In this document: positions 15,890 through 24,347 of the stretch, in pieces
How the letters are laid out: each line of letters starts with the position of its first letter
How positions within the stretch are numbered: position 1 is the stretch's first letter
Source of the DNA: Methanoperedens sp049303315
Lineage (GTDB): Archaea; Halobacteriota; Methanosarcinia; Methanosarcinales; Methanoperedenaceae
NCBI GenBank assembly: GCA_049303315.1
Contig: JBAQMZ010000041.1
Span: 1 to 64,000 of the forward strand
Length of the DNA: 64,000 nt
Direction of reading: 5' to 3'
Translations under genes and position numbers: made by a program
Notes under the pieces: generated by a model
What the model saw: the letters and a program-made list of their open reading frames with translations, nothing else
Told to the model about the DNA's origin: nothing
Databases searched by the model: none

Positions 15890-16825
15890 ATGAATTTTAG
15901 AAACATAACCCTGAAAAAAAAACAACAGGACCCCAGAGGATATATGCGGAACATGGCGCCCATTGGTTTTAAATCAAGGATTTCTGAAAAGTCCGGCGAT
16001 ATAATGACAGTGGCATCAAGGGAAGTTGTGACAATACCCCCTACGATGCCGGTGATTGAAGCAGTCAAGACCATGTTGAAGCACGGTTTCAGGAGACTTC
16101 CGGTGGTTGATGCGGGTACCAGCCGCTTAAAAGGAATAGTGACCTCGCAGGATATTGTAGATTTTCTCGGAGGGGGTCAAAGAAACCTGATAGTAAAGAA
16201 CAGGTTCAAAGGGAACCTGCTCGCCGCCGTTAATGGCAGTATAAGCGAGATAATGGAAGAGAATGTTGTAACGCTCAATGAAAAAGATTCGCTTAAGGAT
16301 GCAATGGATACGATGATAAAAGAAAATGTGGGCGGGATTCCCATCCTTGACAGAGAGGAGCGGGTAAAATCCATCATCTCCGAAAGGGACTTTGTCTTCC
16401 TTATATCGGGAATTGTCACGGGCAAGATAGTAGATGAATACATGAGCAAAAATATAGTAACTGCCCCGGCCGATATGTCGGTCGGGATTGCAGCAAAATC
16501 CATGATAAATAATGGTTTCAGGAGACTTCCCGTAATCCGGGATAATGTCCTGATAGGCATAATTACGGCTTCTGACATCATGCGTTTCCTGGGAAGCGGC
16601 GATATGTTCAACCGGCTTGTTACGGGAAACGCCAGGGAGGTTTTTGAAGTACCCATCAGCACTCTTATAAGAAGAGATGTAATTTTTACAAAATCGGATG
16701 TGGATTTAGGAGAGGCTGCAAGCGTCATGCTTGATAAGAATGTCGGTTCGCTTCCAGTGCTTGAAGAAAGCGAACTGAAAGGCATTATAACAGAACGTGA
16801 TTTTGTCAGGGCAATGGCGGATTAA
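15890..16825 (+). CDS. Four-CBS-domain protein (third of five tandem)
   Basis: A 311-residue protein: a basic N-terminal tail of about 35 residues (LKKKQQDPRGYMR), then four CBS domains (SGDIMTVASREV, ISEIMEENVV, VDEYMSKNIV, ISTLIRRDVI). The first and third share the phrase HGFRRLPVV/NGFRRLPVI, a sign of internal duplication. It lies 9 bases after the previous gene and 9 before the next, so the cluster is one transcript. Ligand and partner are unknown. The basic tail could contact nucleic acid, which would suit the RNA ligase at the end of the operon, but this is inference. Confidence 0.9.
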   Translation: MNFRNITLKKKQQDPRGYMRNMAPIGFKSRISEKSGDIMTVASREVVTIPPTMPVIEAVKTMLKHGFRRLPVVDAGTSRLKGIVTSQDIVDFLGGGQRNLIVKNRFKGNLLAAVNGSISEIMEENVVTLNEKDSLKDAMDTMIKENVGGIPILDREERVKSIISERDFVFLISGIVTGKIVDEYMSKNIVTAPADMSVGIAAKSMINNGFRRLPVIRDNVLIGIITASDIMRFLGSGDMFNRLVTGNAREVFEVPISTLIRRDVIFTKSDVDLGEAASVMLDKNVGSLPVLEESELKGIITERDFVRAMAD

Positions 16826-16834
16826 GAGGTTTTT

Positions 16835-17683
16835 ATGAAAATCAAGGATATAATGAGCGCACCAGTTTATGTAGTATCGCCGGATGAGAATGTAGCAAGA
16901 GCAAGGAACCTTATGCTTCGCCACAAAATCGGAAGGCTTGTAATCGTTGAGAATAACAAACCCATCGGGGTTGTGACTAAGAAAGACATAAGCAGAAGGC
17001 TTAACCAGGCAGAGCCGCAGTGGCGCAGGCGGCCGATTGATGATATACCTGTAAGAAAAGTCATGACCGAGAGCCTGATAACGATATTCCCTGAGGCGAC
17101 ACCCAGGCAGCTTGCAGAATTGATGAGTGAAAATAATATTGGCGGGCTGCCGGTTGTCAACAATAGGAATGAAGTGATAGGCATAGTCACAAAATGGGAT
17201 TTAATCAGGTACTTCTCAACCCTGGATCTTGACCTGAAAGTCAAGGATTTGAAAATTGAACATGCGTTAACCGTCCACAGGCATCACACGATAAGCCACA
17301 TACTTCACGAACTTGATGCAAATATGATAGACAGGGCAGTGGTTCTTCAAGAAAATGATATGCCGGTTGGGATTATTACAAGTTCCAATCTCACGTTCAC
17401 TGAAATGAAAAATAAAAGAGGCGACCTGCCTCAAAAAGAAATAAAGATGACGCGCAAGGAAAGCGCAGCCGGAAGGAAACAGAACAGGTATATAGAAGAA
17501 GTGCCCCTCGTCGCCGAGGACATCATGTCAAGCCCGATTATTTCGATTAAGAATGATGACCTGGCAACGTATGCCGCTGGCATAATGGTAAAAGAGAGGA
17601 TAAACGGGCTGCCGGTGCTGGGTAATGGGATTATGGGAATATTGACCGGTGAAAATATTGTGACATCAATAATGACAATGTAG
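16835..17683 (+). CDS. Four-CBS-domain protein (fourth of five tandem)
   Basis: A 282-residue protein with four CBS domains (KIKDIMSAPVY, VRKVMTESLIT, VKDLKIEHALT, AEDIMSSPIIS). The third is degenerate (no IMT/VMT signature, HRHHT instead), and a charged linker of about 40 residues separates it from the fourth. It starts 9 bases after the previous gene with AAGAGG upstream, and ends 8 bases before the next. The regular spacing shows common transcription. It is presumed to bind a nucleotide ligand; no enzymatic residues are present. Confidence 0.9.
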   Translation: MKIKDIMSAPVYVVSPDENVARARNLMLRHKIGRLVIVENNKPIGVVTKKDISRRLNQAEPQWRRRPIDDIPVRKVMTESLITIFPEATPRQLAELMSENNIGGLPVVNNRNEVIGIVTKWDLIRYFSTLDLDLKVKDLKIEHALTVHRHHTISHILHELDANMIDRAVVLQENDMPVGIITSSNLTFTEMKNKRGDLPQKEIKMTRKESAAGRKQNRYIEEVPLVAEDIMSSPIISIKNDDLATYAAGIMVKERINGLPVLGNGIMGILTGENIVTSIMTM

Positions 17684-17691
17684 GTGATAAC

Positions 17692-18474
17692 ATGAAAGTA
17701 AAAGACATAATGAGTGAACCTGTTTCGGTGCATAAGTCAGACAAACTTTCACATGCAATGGACTTGATGGATAAGCATGATACACGCAGGCTCCTGGTGA
17801 CTAACGGAAGCGAACTCGCCGGTGTAATTACGATGAGGAGCATAGCCCGGAAGCTCGGGACATGGAAGACCTCGAATCTTCCCGCTTCATCACTGCATGT
17901 TGCCGCCGCCACAACGGATTTGTTCGCGAAAGTCCTTTCCGATACGGGTATTGAAGATGCGATTGCATTGATGGACAGGAAAGGGGGAATACTCGTGGTG
18001 ACCGACAATGGCAATATTCTTGGATGGGTGACGCCGCATGAGATATTAAAAAGCGCAAAGGGCGTGAAAGGATATGCAGCCGAGATAATGAAAGAACCCA
18101 TATCCGTAAGCCCTGGAGACAGGGTCGCGCACGCAAGGCGCATAATGCTGGACAATGATATCGGAAGGGTGCCTGTAGTTGAAAATAGCGATATCGTAGG
18201 AATCATCACCGAGCGTGATGTTGCAAAGGCGATGATGAATTTTAGAGACCTCGTACCGGATAATCAGCAGGATGGGAGAATCCGCAACATTATTGTGGGT
18301 GATATCATGACCAGGAGTGTTAAATCCGTAAGAACGAATACACCGATTTCCGAGGTCGTATCATTGATGCTGGATGAGAATATTGGCGGGGTGCCTGTTC
18401 TTAATCTCAAGGACGAGCTGGTGGGCGTAATCAGCAGGAGAGCGATTATCAAGCATCTGGCGGAGAAAGGATGA
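17692..18474 (+). CDS. Four-CBS-domain protein (fifth of five tandem)
   Basis: A 260-residue protein of four CBS domains (KVKDIMSEPVS, a diverged second one around LFAKVLSDTGIED, AAEIMKEPISV, VGDIMTRSVKS). Its first ten residues are nearly the same as those of the second and fourth genes in the cluster, pointing to tandem duplication. The stop overlaps the RNA ligase start as ATGA, so the two are translationally coupled. This coupling is the strongest hint that the CBS proteins work with the ligase. Confidence 0.9.
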   Translation: MKVKDIMSEPVSVHKSDKLSHAMDLMDKHDTRRLLVTNGSELAGVITMRSIARKLGTWKTSNLPASSLHVAAATTDLFAKVLSDTGIEDAIALMDRKGGILVVTDNGNILGWVTPHEILKSAKGVKGYAAEIMKEPISVSPGDRVAHARRIMLDNDIGRVPVVENSDIVGIITERDVAKAMMNFRDLVPDNQQDGRIRNIIVGDIMTRSVKSVRTNTPISEVVSLMLDENIGGVPVLNLKDELVGVISRRAIIKHLAEKG

Positions 18475-19637
18475 GACGGGATGTCTCAGAATTTGTCAAT
18501 AGACTGGATATAGGAAAGGTATCCAAACTGCTGGATATTCCGGAACACAGGGTAACAGGCGCACTGAAAAGAAAGACGATACAGTATGTATGGGGAAAGA
18601 AAGAATTATTCAGGTTCGATAAACCTGTCTCCTTGATTGAAGGAGGCACATCTGTATTCACCAAACCGCTTGATATAGTGCGCGGGTTTCCCAAGATTTC
18701 GCGGACATTGATGTTATCTCCTGCCCTGCAAAAGCATTTCTCTTCATGCGGGAAAGTGGCAGTGGAGGAGAAGATGAACGGCTACAATGTCAGGGTGGCG
18801 TTAATCGGCGATGCGCTCGTTGCTCTCACGCGCGGCGGTTTTATCTGTCCTTATACAACCGAGAAAGCAATTGACATCATTGGATATGATTTTTTCAAGG
18901 ACCATCCTGAACTTGTGCTGTGCGGGGAGATGGTGGGCCCGGACAGCCCGTATGTGCCAAAAACATTTTATGATATAGAGTCCCTTGATTTTTTTGTTTT
19001 TGACATAAGAGAGAAGATAACAGGAAAACCCCTGCCTGTTATGAAACGGCGGGCGCTTGTGGATAAGTACGGTATAAAATCGGTCAGGCTTTTCGGGGAG
19101 TTTGAAATTGGAGAAGCGCATACCGGGATTTCGCGGATTATCAAGGAATTAGGCGGTTCGATGCATGAAGGGGTGGTTATCAAAGACCCGCAAATGATTC
19201 TTCCGCCGATGAAGTACACAAGTTCAGAGAGTAACTGCGCCGACTTAAGATACGCTTTTGAATTCTACAATGATTTCGGGCGGGATTTTTTCTTCGGAAG
19301 GGTATGCAGGGAAGCCTTCCAGTCGGTTGAATGGGGCGAGGATGAGGAGAGCCTGAAAAAAAGGTGCCGGCAGCTCGGGGAAAATCTTCTTTTGCCTATG
19401 ATAAAAACCATTAAAAAGAAAAAAGATGGCGAACGTATTGCCGAAAACGTCCAGATAAGGGTGAAGAACCTGGATACCGTAAAGGAATTTGAGGAATACC
19501 TGAGATTGGTGGGTGTGGATGCTGTTTTTGAAGAGCCGGAACAGATAGGTAATGAATATCTCGTAATAATTAAGAAAGTGCACCAGAGTACCAATGACAG
19601 GACTGAAGCGATACTGGGCGGGCAGTTGTGGAGTTAA
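18471..19637 (+). CDS. ATP-dependent RNA ligase (Rnl3 family)
   Basis: A 388-residue ligase of the archaeal Rnl3 type (homologues of Pyrococcus Pab1020 and Methanothermobacter MTH1221), which joins or circularises single-stranded RNA through a lysyl-AMP intermediate. Motif I is EEKMNGYN, with nucleophile Lys101. Later nucleotidyl-transferase motifs include VLCGEMVGP (motif III region), FVFDIREK, and HEGVVIKDP (motif IV) followed by a KYT segment (motif V). The all-helical C-terminal domain of the family is present (about residues 255-388). The ATG overlaps the preceding CBS gene stop. Archaeal RNA ligases of this type are linked to circular box C/D RNA formation. Confidence 0.93.
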   Translation: MRRDVSEFVNRLDIGKVSKLLDIPEHRVTGALKRKTIQYVWGKKELFRFDKPVSLIEGGTSVFTKPLDIVRGFPKISRTLMLSPALQKHFSSCGKVAVEEKMNGYNVRVALIGDALVALTRGGFICPYTTEKAIDIIGYDFFKDHPELVLCGEMVGPDSPYVPKTFYDIESLDFFVFDIREKITGKPLPVMKRRALVDKYGIKSVRLFGEFEIGEAHTGISRIIKELGGSMHEGVVIKDPQMILPPMKYTSSESNCADLRYAFEFYNDFGRDFFFGRVCREAFQSVEWGEDEESLKKRCRQLGENLLLPMIKTIKKKKDGERIAENVQIRVKNLDTVKEFEEYLRLVGVDAVFEEPEQIGNEYLVIIKKVHQSTNDRTEAILGGQLWS

Positions 19638-19654
19638 AATAATTGCAGGTATAT

Positions 19655-20944
19655 TTACAGCCCGAACTCGCCCAGCCTCTCTCTCGCAAGCTCCCTTTTT
19701 TCCTGATGCTCCTTCAGGAAATCACGCATAAGCTCAGCAGCATGTTTCTTGCAGTTGCCGCACACGCGCGTGCCTCCCATGCAGTCCTTATAGACCTTAA
19801 GAAGCTCATTATCATCTTCAACCAGATGGTAGAGCAGTAACTCATACACGGTGCATTTATCGGGTTCGCCTCCCAGTTTCTTTTGCTCCTCAAGTGTCAC
19901 CCTGCCGCCTGTTTTTGCGCGCATAACCTTCTTTGCCCCTTCTTCTGGTTTTTCGGTGAGTGCAATGTAGCTTTCAGGGACACTGCTTGACATCTTGCCG
20001 CCCTGAAGCCCGGTCATGAACTTATGGTACGTGGAGGCGGGAGGCATGAAGGCGTAACCTCCGTATTTCAATTCCACTTGCCCGACAATGTTTTCTACCT
20101 CTTCCAGAGTGTGCTTGAAAACATCCACATGCTCTTCGTAAAGCTTGCCGCCTGTGAGTTTGGCGATTTCAGAAAGGGCATTTGCTGGAGCGGCTTTGCC
20201 TCGCACGCTTATAAATTCCTTGTCTGCACCTTTTCTCTCCTCTACTATGAACATATTCACCTTGTACGCAAGCCCGCGCGTGAGCCTGATATGAGGATCC
20301 TGGTCAGCGCCTACGGGAATCACAACGGGTTTCGGTCCTCCGAACTCCTCTAACTGCGGCTGCAGTATGTCTGCGCTCTGCGTTACCGTGCTTACCATAT
20401 GCGCGATGTTCGTCTCACCGTTAAAACCGTAAATCGCAGACATTTCTGAAAAATTGGCTTTTATGCCAAGCTCAAAAGAGAGGTCTTTTACATTGGCGGA
20501 CTTTGACTGGAAATAGATATGGCCGTGTTCGCCCGGTTCAAAACCGAGAGCTATAGCGCTGAGAATGTACTCGTTTATACCAAGTTCCCTGCATTCCTTC
20601 CAGCTTTTTCCCCGGACAGCATGCGCCTCCATATCAGCGATAGCCAGGAACGCATCCCCGCCCTGCTGCTGGTGCCAGATAATCTCCTCCATCACCATCT
20701 TATGACCGAGATGGGCATGACCGGAAGGCATAAAACCGCTCATTGCTGCAAACGGCTTTCCAGAAAGCATGGCGTCAAGAACTGCGTCATAACTCCTGTG
20801 CCCGAAAATAACATGCCTGCGCATGTACCTGTGCGGGTTGGGAATTCTTGCGAGGAGGTCGTCAAATTTTGATATCCCGAACTCATCAAAGAGTTTCGAA
20901 TAATTATCGATTTTGACTGCGCCCCAGGGGTCGAGTGTTGTCAT
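19655..20944 (-). CDS. trpS: Tryptophanyl-tRNA synthetase
   Basis: A 429-residue class I aminoacyl-tRNA synthetase (EC 6.1.1.2) that charges tRNA-Trp. The HIGH-equivalent is PSGHAHLGH at 73-81, and the KMSKS-equivalent is KMSSS in GGKMSSSVPES. The tryptophan-pocket and adenine-binding segments (VPVGADQDPHIRLTRG) match the archaeal/eukaryotic subfamily. The N-terminal extension before the HIGH motif is typical of archaeal enzymes. It is convergent with the RNA ligase gene (17 bases between stops) and monocistronic by spacing. The upstream gap of 295 bases contains a strong hairpin element. Confidence 0.96.
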   Translation of the reverse strand: MTTLDPWGAVKIDNYSKLFDEFGISKFDDLLARIPNPHRYMRRHVIFGHRSYDAVLDAMLSGKPFAAMSGFMPSGHAHLGHKMVMEEIIWHQQQGGDAFLAIADMEAHAVRGKSWKECRELGINEYILSAIALGFEPGEHGHIYFQSKSANVKDLSFELGIKANFSEMSAIYGFNGETNIAHMVSTVTQSADILQPQLEEFGGPKPVVIPVGADQDPHIRLTRGLAYKVNMFIVEERKGADKEFISVRGKAAPANALSEIAKLTGGKLYEEHVDVFKHTLEEVENIVGQVELKYGGYAFMPPASTYHKFMTGLQGGKMSSSVPESYIALTEKPEEGAKKVMRAKTGGRVTLEEQKKLGGEPDKCTVYELLLYHLVEDDNELLKVYKDCMGGTRVCGNCKKHAAELMRDFLKEHQEKRELARERLGEFGL

Positions 20945-21031
20945 GACCCCTTATTCTACGCTTATAGATATGTAAAGGTTATTGTGGTATCGTGGGCGTT
21001 GAAGAAATATGTTCAAAAATTCGAGGAGATT

Positions 21032-21103
21032 TGTCCGAGGGGGGATTCTCACCCCCTAATAGCGAACAGAGGAGCAACCCGTAGGAGGTTTCGGGCTCGG
21101 ACA
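21032..21103 (+). other. 72-nt element closed by a perfect 8-bp stem
   Basis: In the gap upstream of trpS, TGTCCGAG (21032-21039) pairs perfectly with CTCGGACA (21096-21103). Inside are a second hairpin with GGGGG and CCCCC around ATTCTCA, and a CCCG/CGGG pair. The size and closing stem are tRNA-like, but no anticodon arm or T-loop consensus can be placed. It could be a small structured RNA, a leader of either flanking gene, or a palindromic repeat. The strand is arbitrary. Confidence 0.35.
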
Positions 21104-21239
21104 TAAAGCTTATCGTTATAATGATAATTATGCCTACAATATAACAATACGTAAGCATGTAATATATAAGGTTATCCGTTATGTTAAAAATAAATTTTAA
21201 TAGTTTAGGTTTGAGTTTGTTAAGAAATATAACCCATTC

Positions 21240-21902
21240 TCATTTTGTTTTTTCTCTGATATTCCGGGCAATCTCATCAAAAGCCGGCGGTCTTATCTGG
21301 AAAACATCAATCCCTTCAGGAAACTCGATTGGTCTCCCTTCGGTCATAATAAGTACTCCATTCGTCTCTGCAGGCAGTTCTCCGATGAGCTTTGAGGCAA
21401 GTTTCCCCATCTCGTCCTGGGTTTCCTGGATTTTTTTTACAATATAATTTCTCCACTCATCAAAATCCTTATCTTTGCCGTAAAAACCTTCGTGGATTTC
21501 TTTAACTTCAGGGAGGAATGATTTTGAGTACTCATCAAATAGCAGCCTTGACTTCTCAATATATGTTCTTTTTTCAATTCCCCTGATAACTGCCCCGCTA
21601 TCCATGAGGCCTTTTAACAGCTTGTAATGGTTGCTTTCTTTTCCGAATTTCTCAAGAAATTCCAATCCGATTTTCTCTTCCTCATTCACGCCTTCGATAA
21701 AGATGGTGCTTATCTTTCCATAGGTTGATACAAAATGGTTTATTTTTTCCCTGACCTCACCCCAGAACCGTTCGATTTTTGCGGTATCGAGTTGATATTG
21801 CAGAGCCAGCTCTTCAAATGGAAGTGTGGGAACTACGTAAAGTTTCCGCTTCGCAGCAAAACCCGAAGCTTGCGGTTTTTCTATTTTTCCAAGCTCTGCC
21901 AT
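21240..21902 (-). CDS. Conserved hypothetical protein (helical)
   Basis: A 220-residue, charged, largely helical protein without signal peptide or membrane span. An aromatic-rich segment near residue 45 (RFWGEVREKINHFVSTYG) precedes a strand (ISTIFIEGV). A long helical middle is followed by an alpha/beta C-terminal part (NGVLIMTEGRPIEFPEGIDVFQIRPP) that reads like a small conserved domain. The layout suggests an archaeal protein with a coiled helical core, but I cannot assign a family. It lies between trpS and the macrodomain gene, same strand, with 47 bases before the latter's stop. Confidence 0.75.
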   Translation of the reverse strand: MAELGKIEKPQASGFAAKRKLYVVPTLPFEELALQYQLDTAKIERFWGEVREKINHFVSTYGKISTIFIEGVNEEEKIGLEFLEKFGKESNHYKLLKGLMDSGAVIRGIEKRTYIEKSRLLFDEYSKSFLPEVKEIHEGFYGKDKDFDEWRNYIVKKIQETQDEMGKLASKLIGELPAETNGVLIMTEGRPIEFPEGIDVFQIRPPAFDEIARNIREKTK

Positions 21903-21949
21903 ACTTAAACCTTATTAGTCGAAGAAATATAAACGTTATCCATATTTTT

Positions 21950-22510
21950 TTATATAAGTGAATCCTGAATCTCTTTTAATGCATCTTTATACGTTCGTAT
22001 GTCATGCTGGCTGTGGAGCACAAACCTCACCTCCACAATCCCTTTATTTTTTCCAAGAAAATCCAGAACACTACTGATAGCCAAGCTGCTTGCTTTCTCA
22101 ACAGGGTATCCAAATGCCCCAGTGCTGATGGACGGGAAGGCAATTGTCTTTAAATCCATCTTCAGGGCAAGAGCAAGGCTGTTCCTGTAGGCTTCTGCAA
22201 GAAGTTCAGGTTCTCGATTATTTCCCCCGCTCCATATCGGTCCGACGGTATGTATGACTTTTTTCGCTTTCAGTTTTCCTCCCGATGTCGCAACGGCTTT
22301 TCCGGTTGGAAGACCCTCTGGATATAATGTCTGCCTGATGAGCTTACATTCTTTCAATATTTCTGCTCCGCCTTTCCTGTGTATCGCGCCGTCCACTCCT
22401 CCGCCTCCCATAAGGGTGGGATTCGCTGCATTGACTATGGCATCGGTTTCCTGTTCGGTGATGTCGCCCAGTACGAGGGTTATTCTGGTAGTGCCGATGT
22501 TAGCTTCCAT
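21950..22510 (-). CDS. Macrodomain protein (ADP-ribose hydrolase type)
   Basis: A 186-residue stand-alone macrodomain of the MacroD/YmdB type, which binds ADP-ribose and removes it from proteins or O-acetyl-ADP-ribose. Diagnostic blocks are GDITEQETDAIVNAANPTLMGGGGVDGAIH (ligand-binding Asp and Asn, Gly-rich loop), HTVGPIW and PSISTGAFGYP. Its ATG overlaps the stop of dTMP kinase by one base, so the two are co-translated. That pairing suggests housekeeping nucleotide metabolism rather than defence. Confidence 0.95.
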   Translation of the reverse strand: MEANIGTTRITLVLGDITEQETDAIVNAANPTLMGGGGVDGAIHRKGGAEILKECKLIRQTLYPEGLPTGKAVATSGGKLKAKKVIHTVGPIWSGGNNREPELLAEAYRNSLALALKMDLKTIAFPSISTGAFGYPVEKASSLAISSVLDFLGKNKGIVEVRFVLHSQHDIRTYKDALKEIQDSLI

Positions 22511-23112
22511 TATTTATTTAAAAATTCCTTAATTACAATTTCAACTTCCTCTGCTACAACTTCAAGTTCCTTCCCGGCATCTACAACTACGAATCTGCGC
22601 GGTTCTCTCTTCGCAAGTTTCAAAAAATTTTCCTGCACGGTTTTCAGGAACCCGATTTTTTCAAACTTTGTATGATTCCCTCGGATGCCGCACCGTGAAA
22701 CAGCGATGCTTGGGTCTATTGTAAAGAGAATTGTCAAATCAGGAACAATCGTCCAGCCTTTATGGATGCTCTCTATCCATCCCATTGCGTCATCGAAGAT
22801 ATGCGAAAGTGTGGCGCCCTGATATGCGTATCTGCTGTCCGAATACCGGTCAGATATTACAATCTTTCCATCTTCGAGAGCAGGTCGGATTACTTTTGCT
22901 ATATGTTCAGCATGGTCTGCTATGAATAAAAACAGCTCTGCGAGAGGGTCTGCCTCGGATTCAATCGATTTTTTTACAGCTTTCCCGATCCAGCCCCGGG
23001 TTGGTTCCATTGTAAAAACGGCATCAGGGAATTTAGTTTTCAAAATTTTTGCGATGCTTGACTTACCAGTCCCGTCAATTCCTTCAAGTGTGATTAATTT
23101 TCCTTTTGGCAT
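22510..23112 (-). CDS. tmk: Thymidylate kinase
   Basis: A 200-residue dTMP kinase (EC 2.7.4.9), forming dTDP for DNA synthesis. The P-loop is LEGIDGTGKSS (8-18). The DR(Y/W/F) motif is SDRYSDSRYAYQGA, with the expected Gln after Tyr-Ala-Tyr. The substrate-binding EPT block (MEPTRGW) and the hydrophobic D-region are present. The length is normal. It is the first gene of a pair with the macrodomain gene. The 182-base gap upstream separates it from the divergent CRISPR operon and probably holds both promoters. Confidence 0.95.
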   Translation of the reverse strand: MPKGKLITLEGIDGTGKSSIAKILKTKFPDAVFTMEPTRGWIGKAVKKSIESEADPLAELFLFIADHAEHIAKVIRPALEDGKIVISDRYSDSRYAYQGATLSHIFDDAMGWIESIHKGWTIVPDLTILFTIDPSIAVSRCGIRGNHTKFEKIGFLKTVQENFLKLAKREPRRFVVVDAGKELEVVAEEVEIVIKEFLNK

Positions 23113-23294
23113 TCAGGCTATATATCTGTGTTATAATGAAAAAGCTTATCCATCATCAAAATAGTTTGAATTGTGACATCAGGTTATAATAACAACCGCT
23201 GGTGGTGAGCAAGTAGAGAAAGAGCCATCCATTATTGAAGAGCGCACTTATAGCGATACATGGAGCAGAATAAGGTTTTGAAGGTGCGGGTGAA

Positions 23295-24347
23295 ATGAGA
23301 AGATTTGTAGTGAATATTAAGCCATTGACTCCAATTTGGACAGGAGATGCAGAGAGAAAGAATAATACTTTAAGAGAGACTGGCATAATTGGGAGTTTGA
23401 GATGGTGGTATGAAGCTCTGATAAGGGGATTGGGCGGAACAACATGTGATCCAACACAGACAGACTGTAAAGATGATTATCATTGCGACGCCTGCGAGCT
23501 ATTTGGATGCACAGGATGGGCGAGGAAGTTCAGACTTGAGATGAATTTTAGTACAACGATTCCTGAGTTGAGCATAGGAACAAGGGAAAAGCGTAGAGTA
23601 AGAAACAATTGGATATATTTAAAAAGAAATGTTGCAGGTTTTATGTCGAATGGCTCAATAGCTTTGACTTTTATTCCCTTAAGAGAGATAAGCAAGAATG
23701 AATGGAGTTTATTGAATGCAACCCTCAAGATTATTGGGGATTATGGGGCAATAGGAGCGCATACATCACAGGGAAATGGTATAATAAAGATTGTTGAAAA
23801 TAATTTGCCAGAGCAGATGCACAAAATAAACTTTTCCGAACTGAAAAAAAGTGATAAGCATGTAAATAATTCTCCAAACTTGAAGAATTACTTTTTCTAT
23901 AAATTCCACTTAAAATTTAAAGAAGACATTTCTGGAATTATAAAGAAAAAAACATTCTGGACGCATAACTCTGACCATAGAGACTTTAATGATAATTGGA
24001 ATTACTGGGAAACACTGTGGAAAAACTACCATTTCTTGCCAATAGCATTTCATATTAGAGACGCGGCAAGGCATTTTGAAGTGAATCGAAATAACAGGCA
24101 TGAAATTTTCGGAGTATTAGGAAACGGTTCAAAAGTTTTTGTGTCTCATGGATATAAAATTGATGAGAAAACTATAGAGTTTAGAGTTTGGGGCTATGAT
24201 GTTGATAAGTCTTTGAAAAACAACATCAAAAACAAGCTGAATAGTGGGTTAAAGCAAAAGTTGTTTTCAGATGGAAACGATGCATTAGAAATTTGTGAAC
24301 TAAAAGAAGAAAAATCGGGTGAAGATTTACTGAAGGGGATAAAATGA
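23295..24347 (+). CDS. cmr1: Type III CRISPR Cas7-group protein Cmr1
   Basis: A 350-residue RAMP protein. The N-terminus is typical of Cmr1: strand IKPLTPIWTGDAE, then GIIGSLRWWYEALIRGLGG, then a cysteine-rich segment (CDPTQTDCKDDYHCDACELFGCTGWARKF) and a glycine-containing loop later (DYGAIGAHTSQGNG). Cmr1 caps the 3' end of the type III effector and positions crRNA. It is the first gene of a six-gene effector operon and overlaps the next gene as ATGA. A GAAGGTG site precedes the ATG. The operon is AT-rich relative to tmk upstream. Confidence 0.9.
   Translation: MRRFVVNIKPLTPIWTGDAERKNNTLRETGIIGSLRWWYEALIRGLGGTTCDPTQTDCKDDYHCDACELFGCTGWARKFRLEMNFSTTIPELSIGTREKRRVRNNWIYLKRNVAGFMSNGSIALTFIPLREISKNEWSLLNATLKIIGDYGAIGAHTSQGNGIIKIVENNLPEQMHKINFSELKKSDKHVNNSPNLKNYFFYKFHLKFKEDISGIIKKKTFWTHNSDHRDFNDNWNYWETLWKNYHFLPIAFHIRDAARHFEVNRNNRHEIFGVLGNGSKVFVSHGYKIDEKTIEFRVWGYDVDKSLKNNIKNKLNSGLKQKLFSDGNDALEICELKEEKSGEDLLKGIK

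Noticed and set aside
21032..21103. tRNA gene
   Set aside because: A perfect closing stem and the right length suggested it, but no anticodon arm, D-arm or T-loop consensus can be formed.
23113..23294. CRISPR array or leader beside the effector operon
   Set aside because: No repeated 25-40 base units with spacers occur in this gap or elsewhere in the window.
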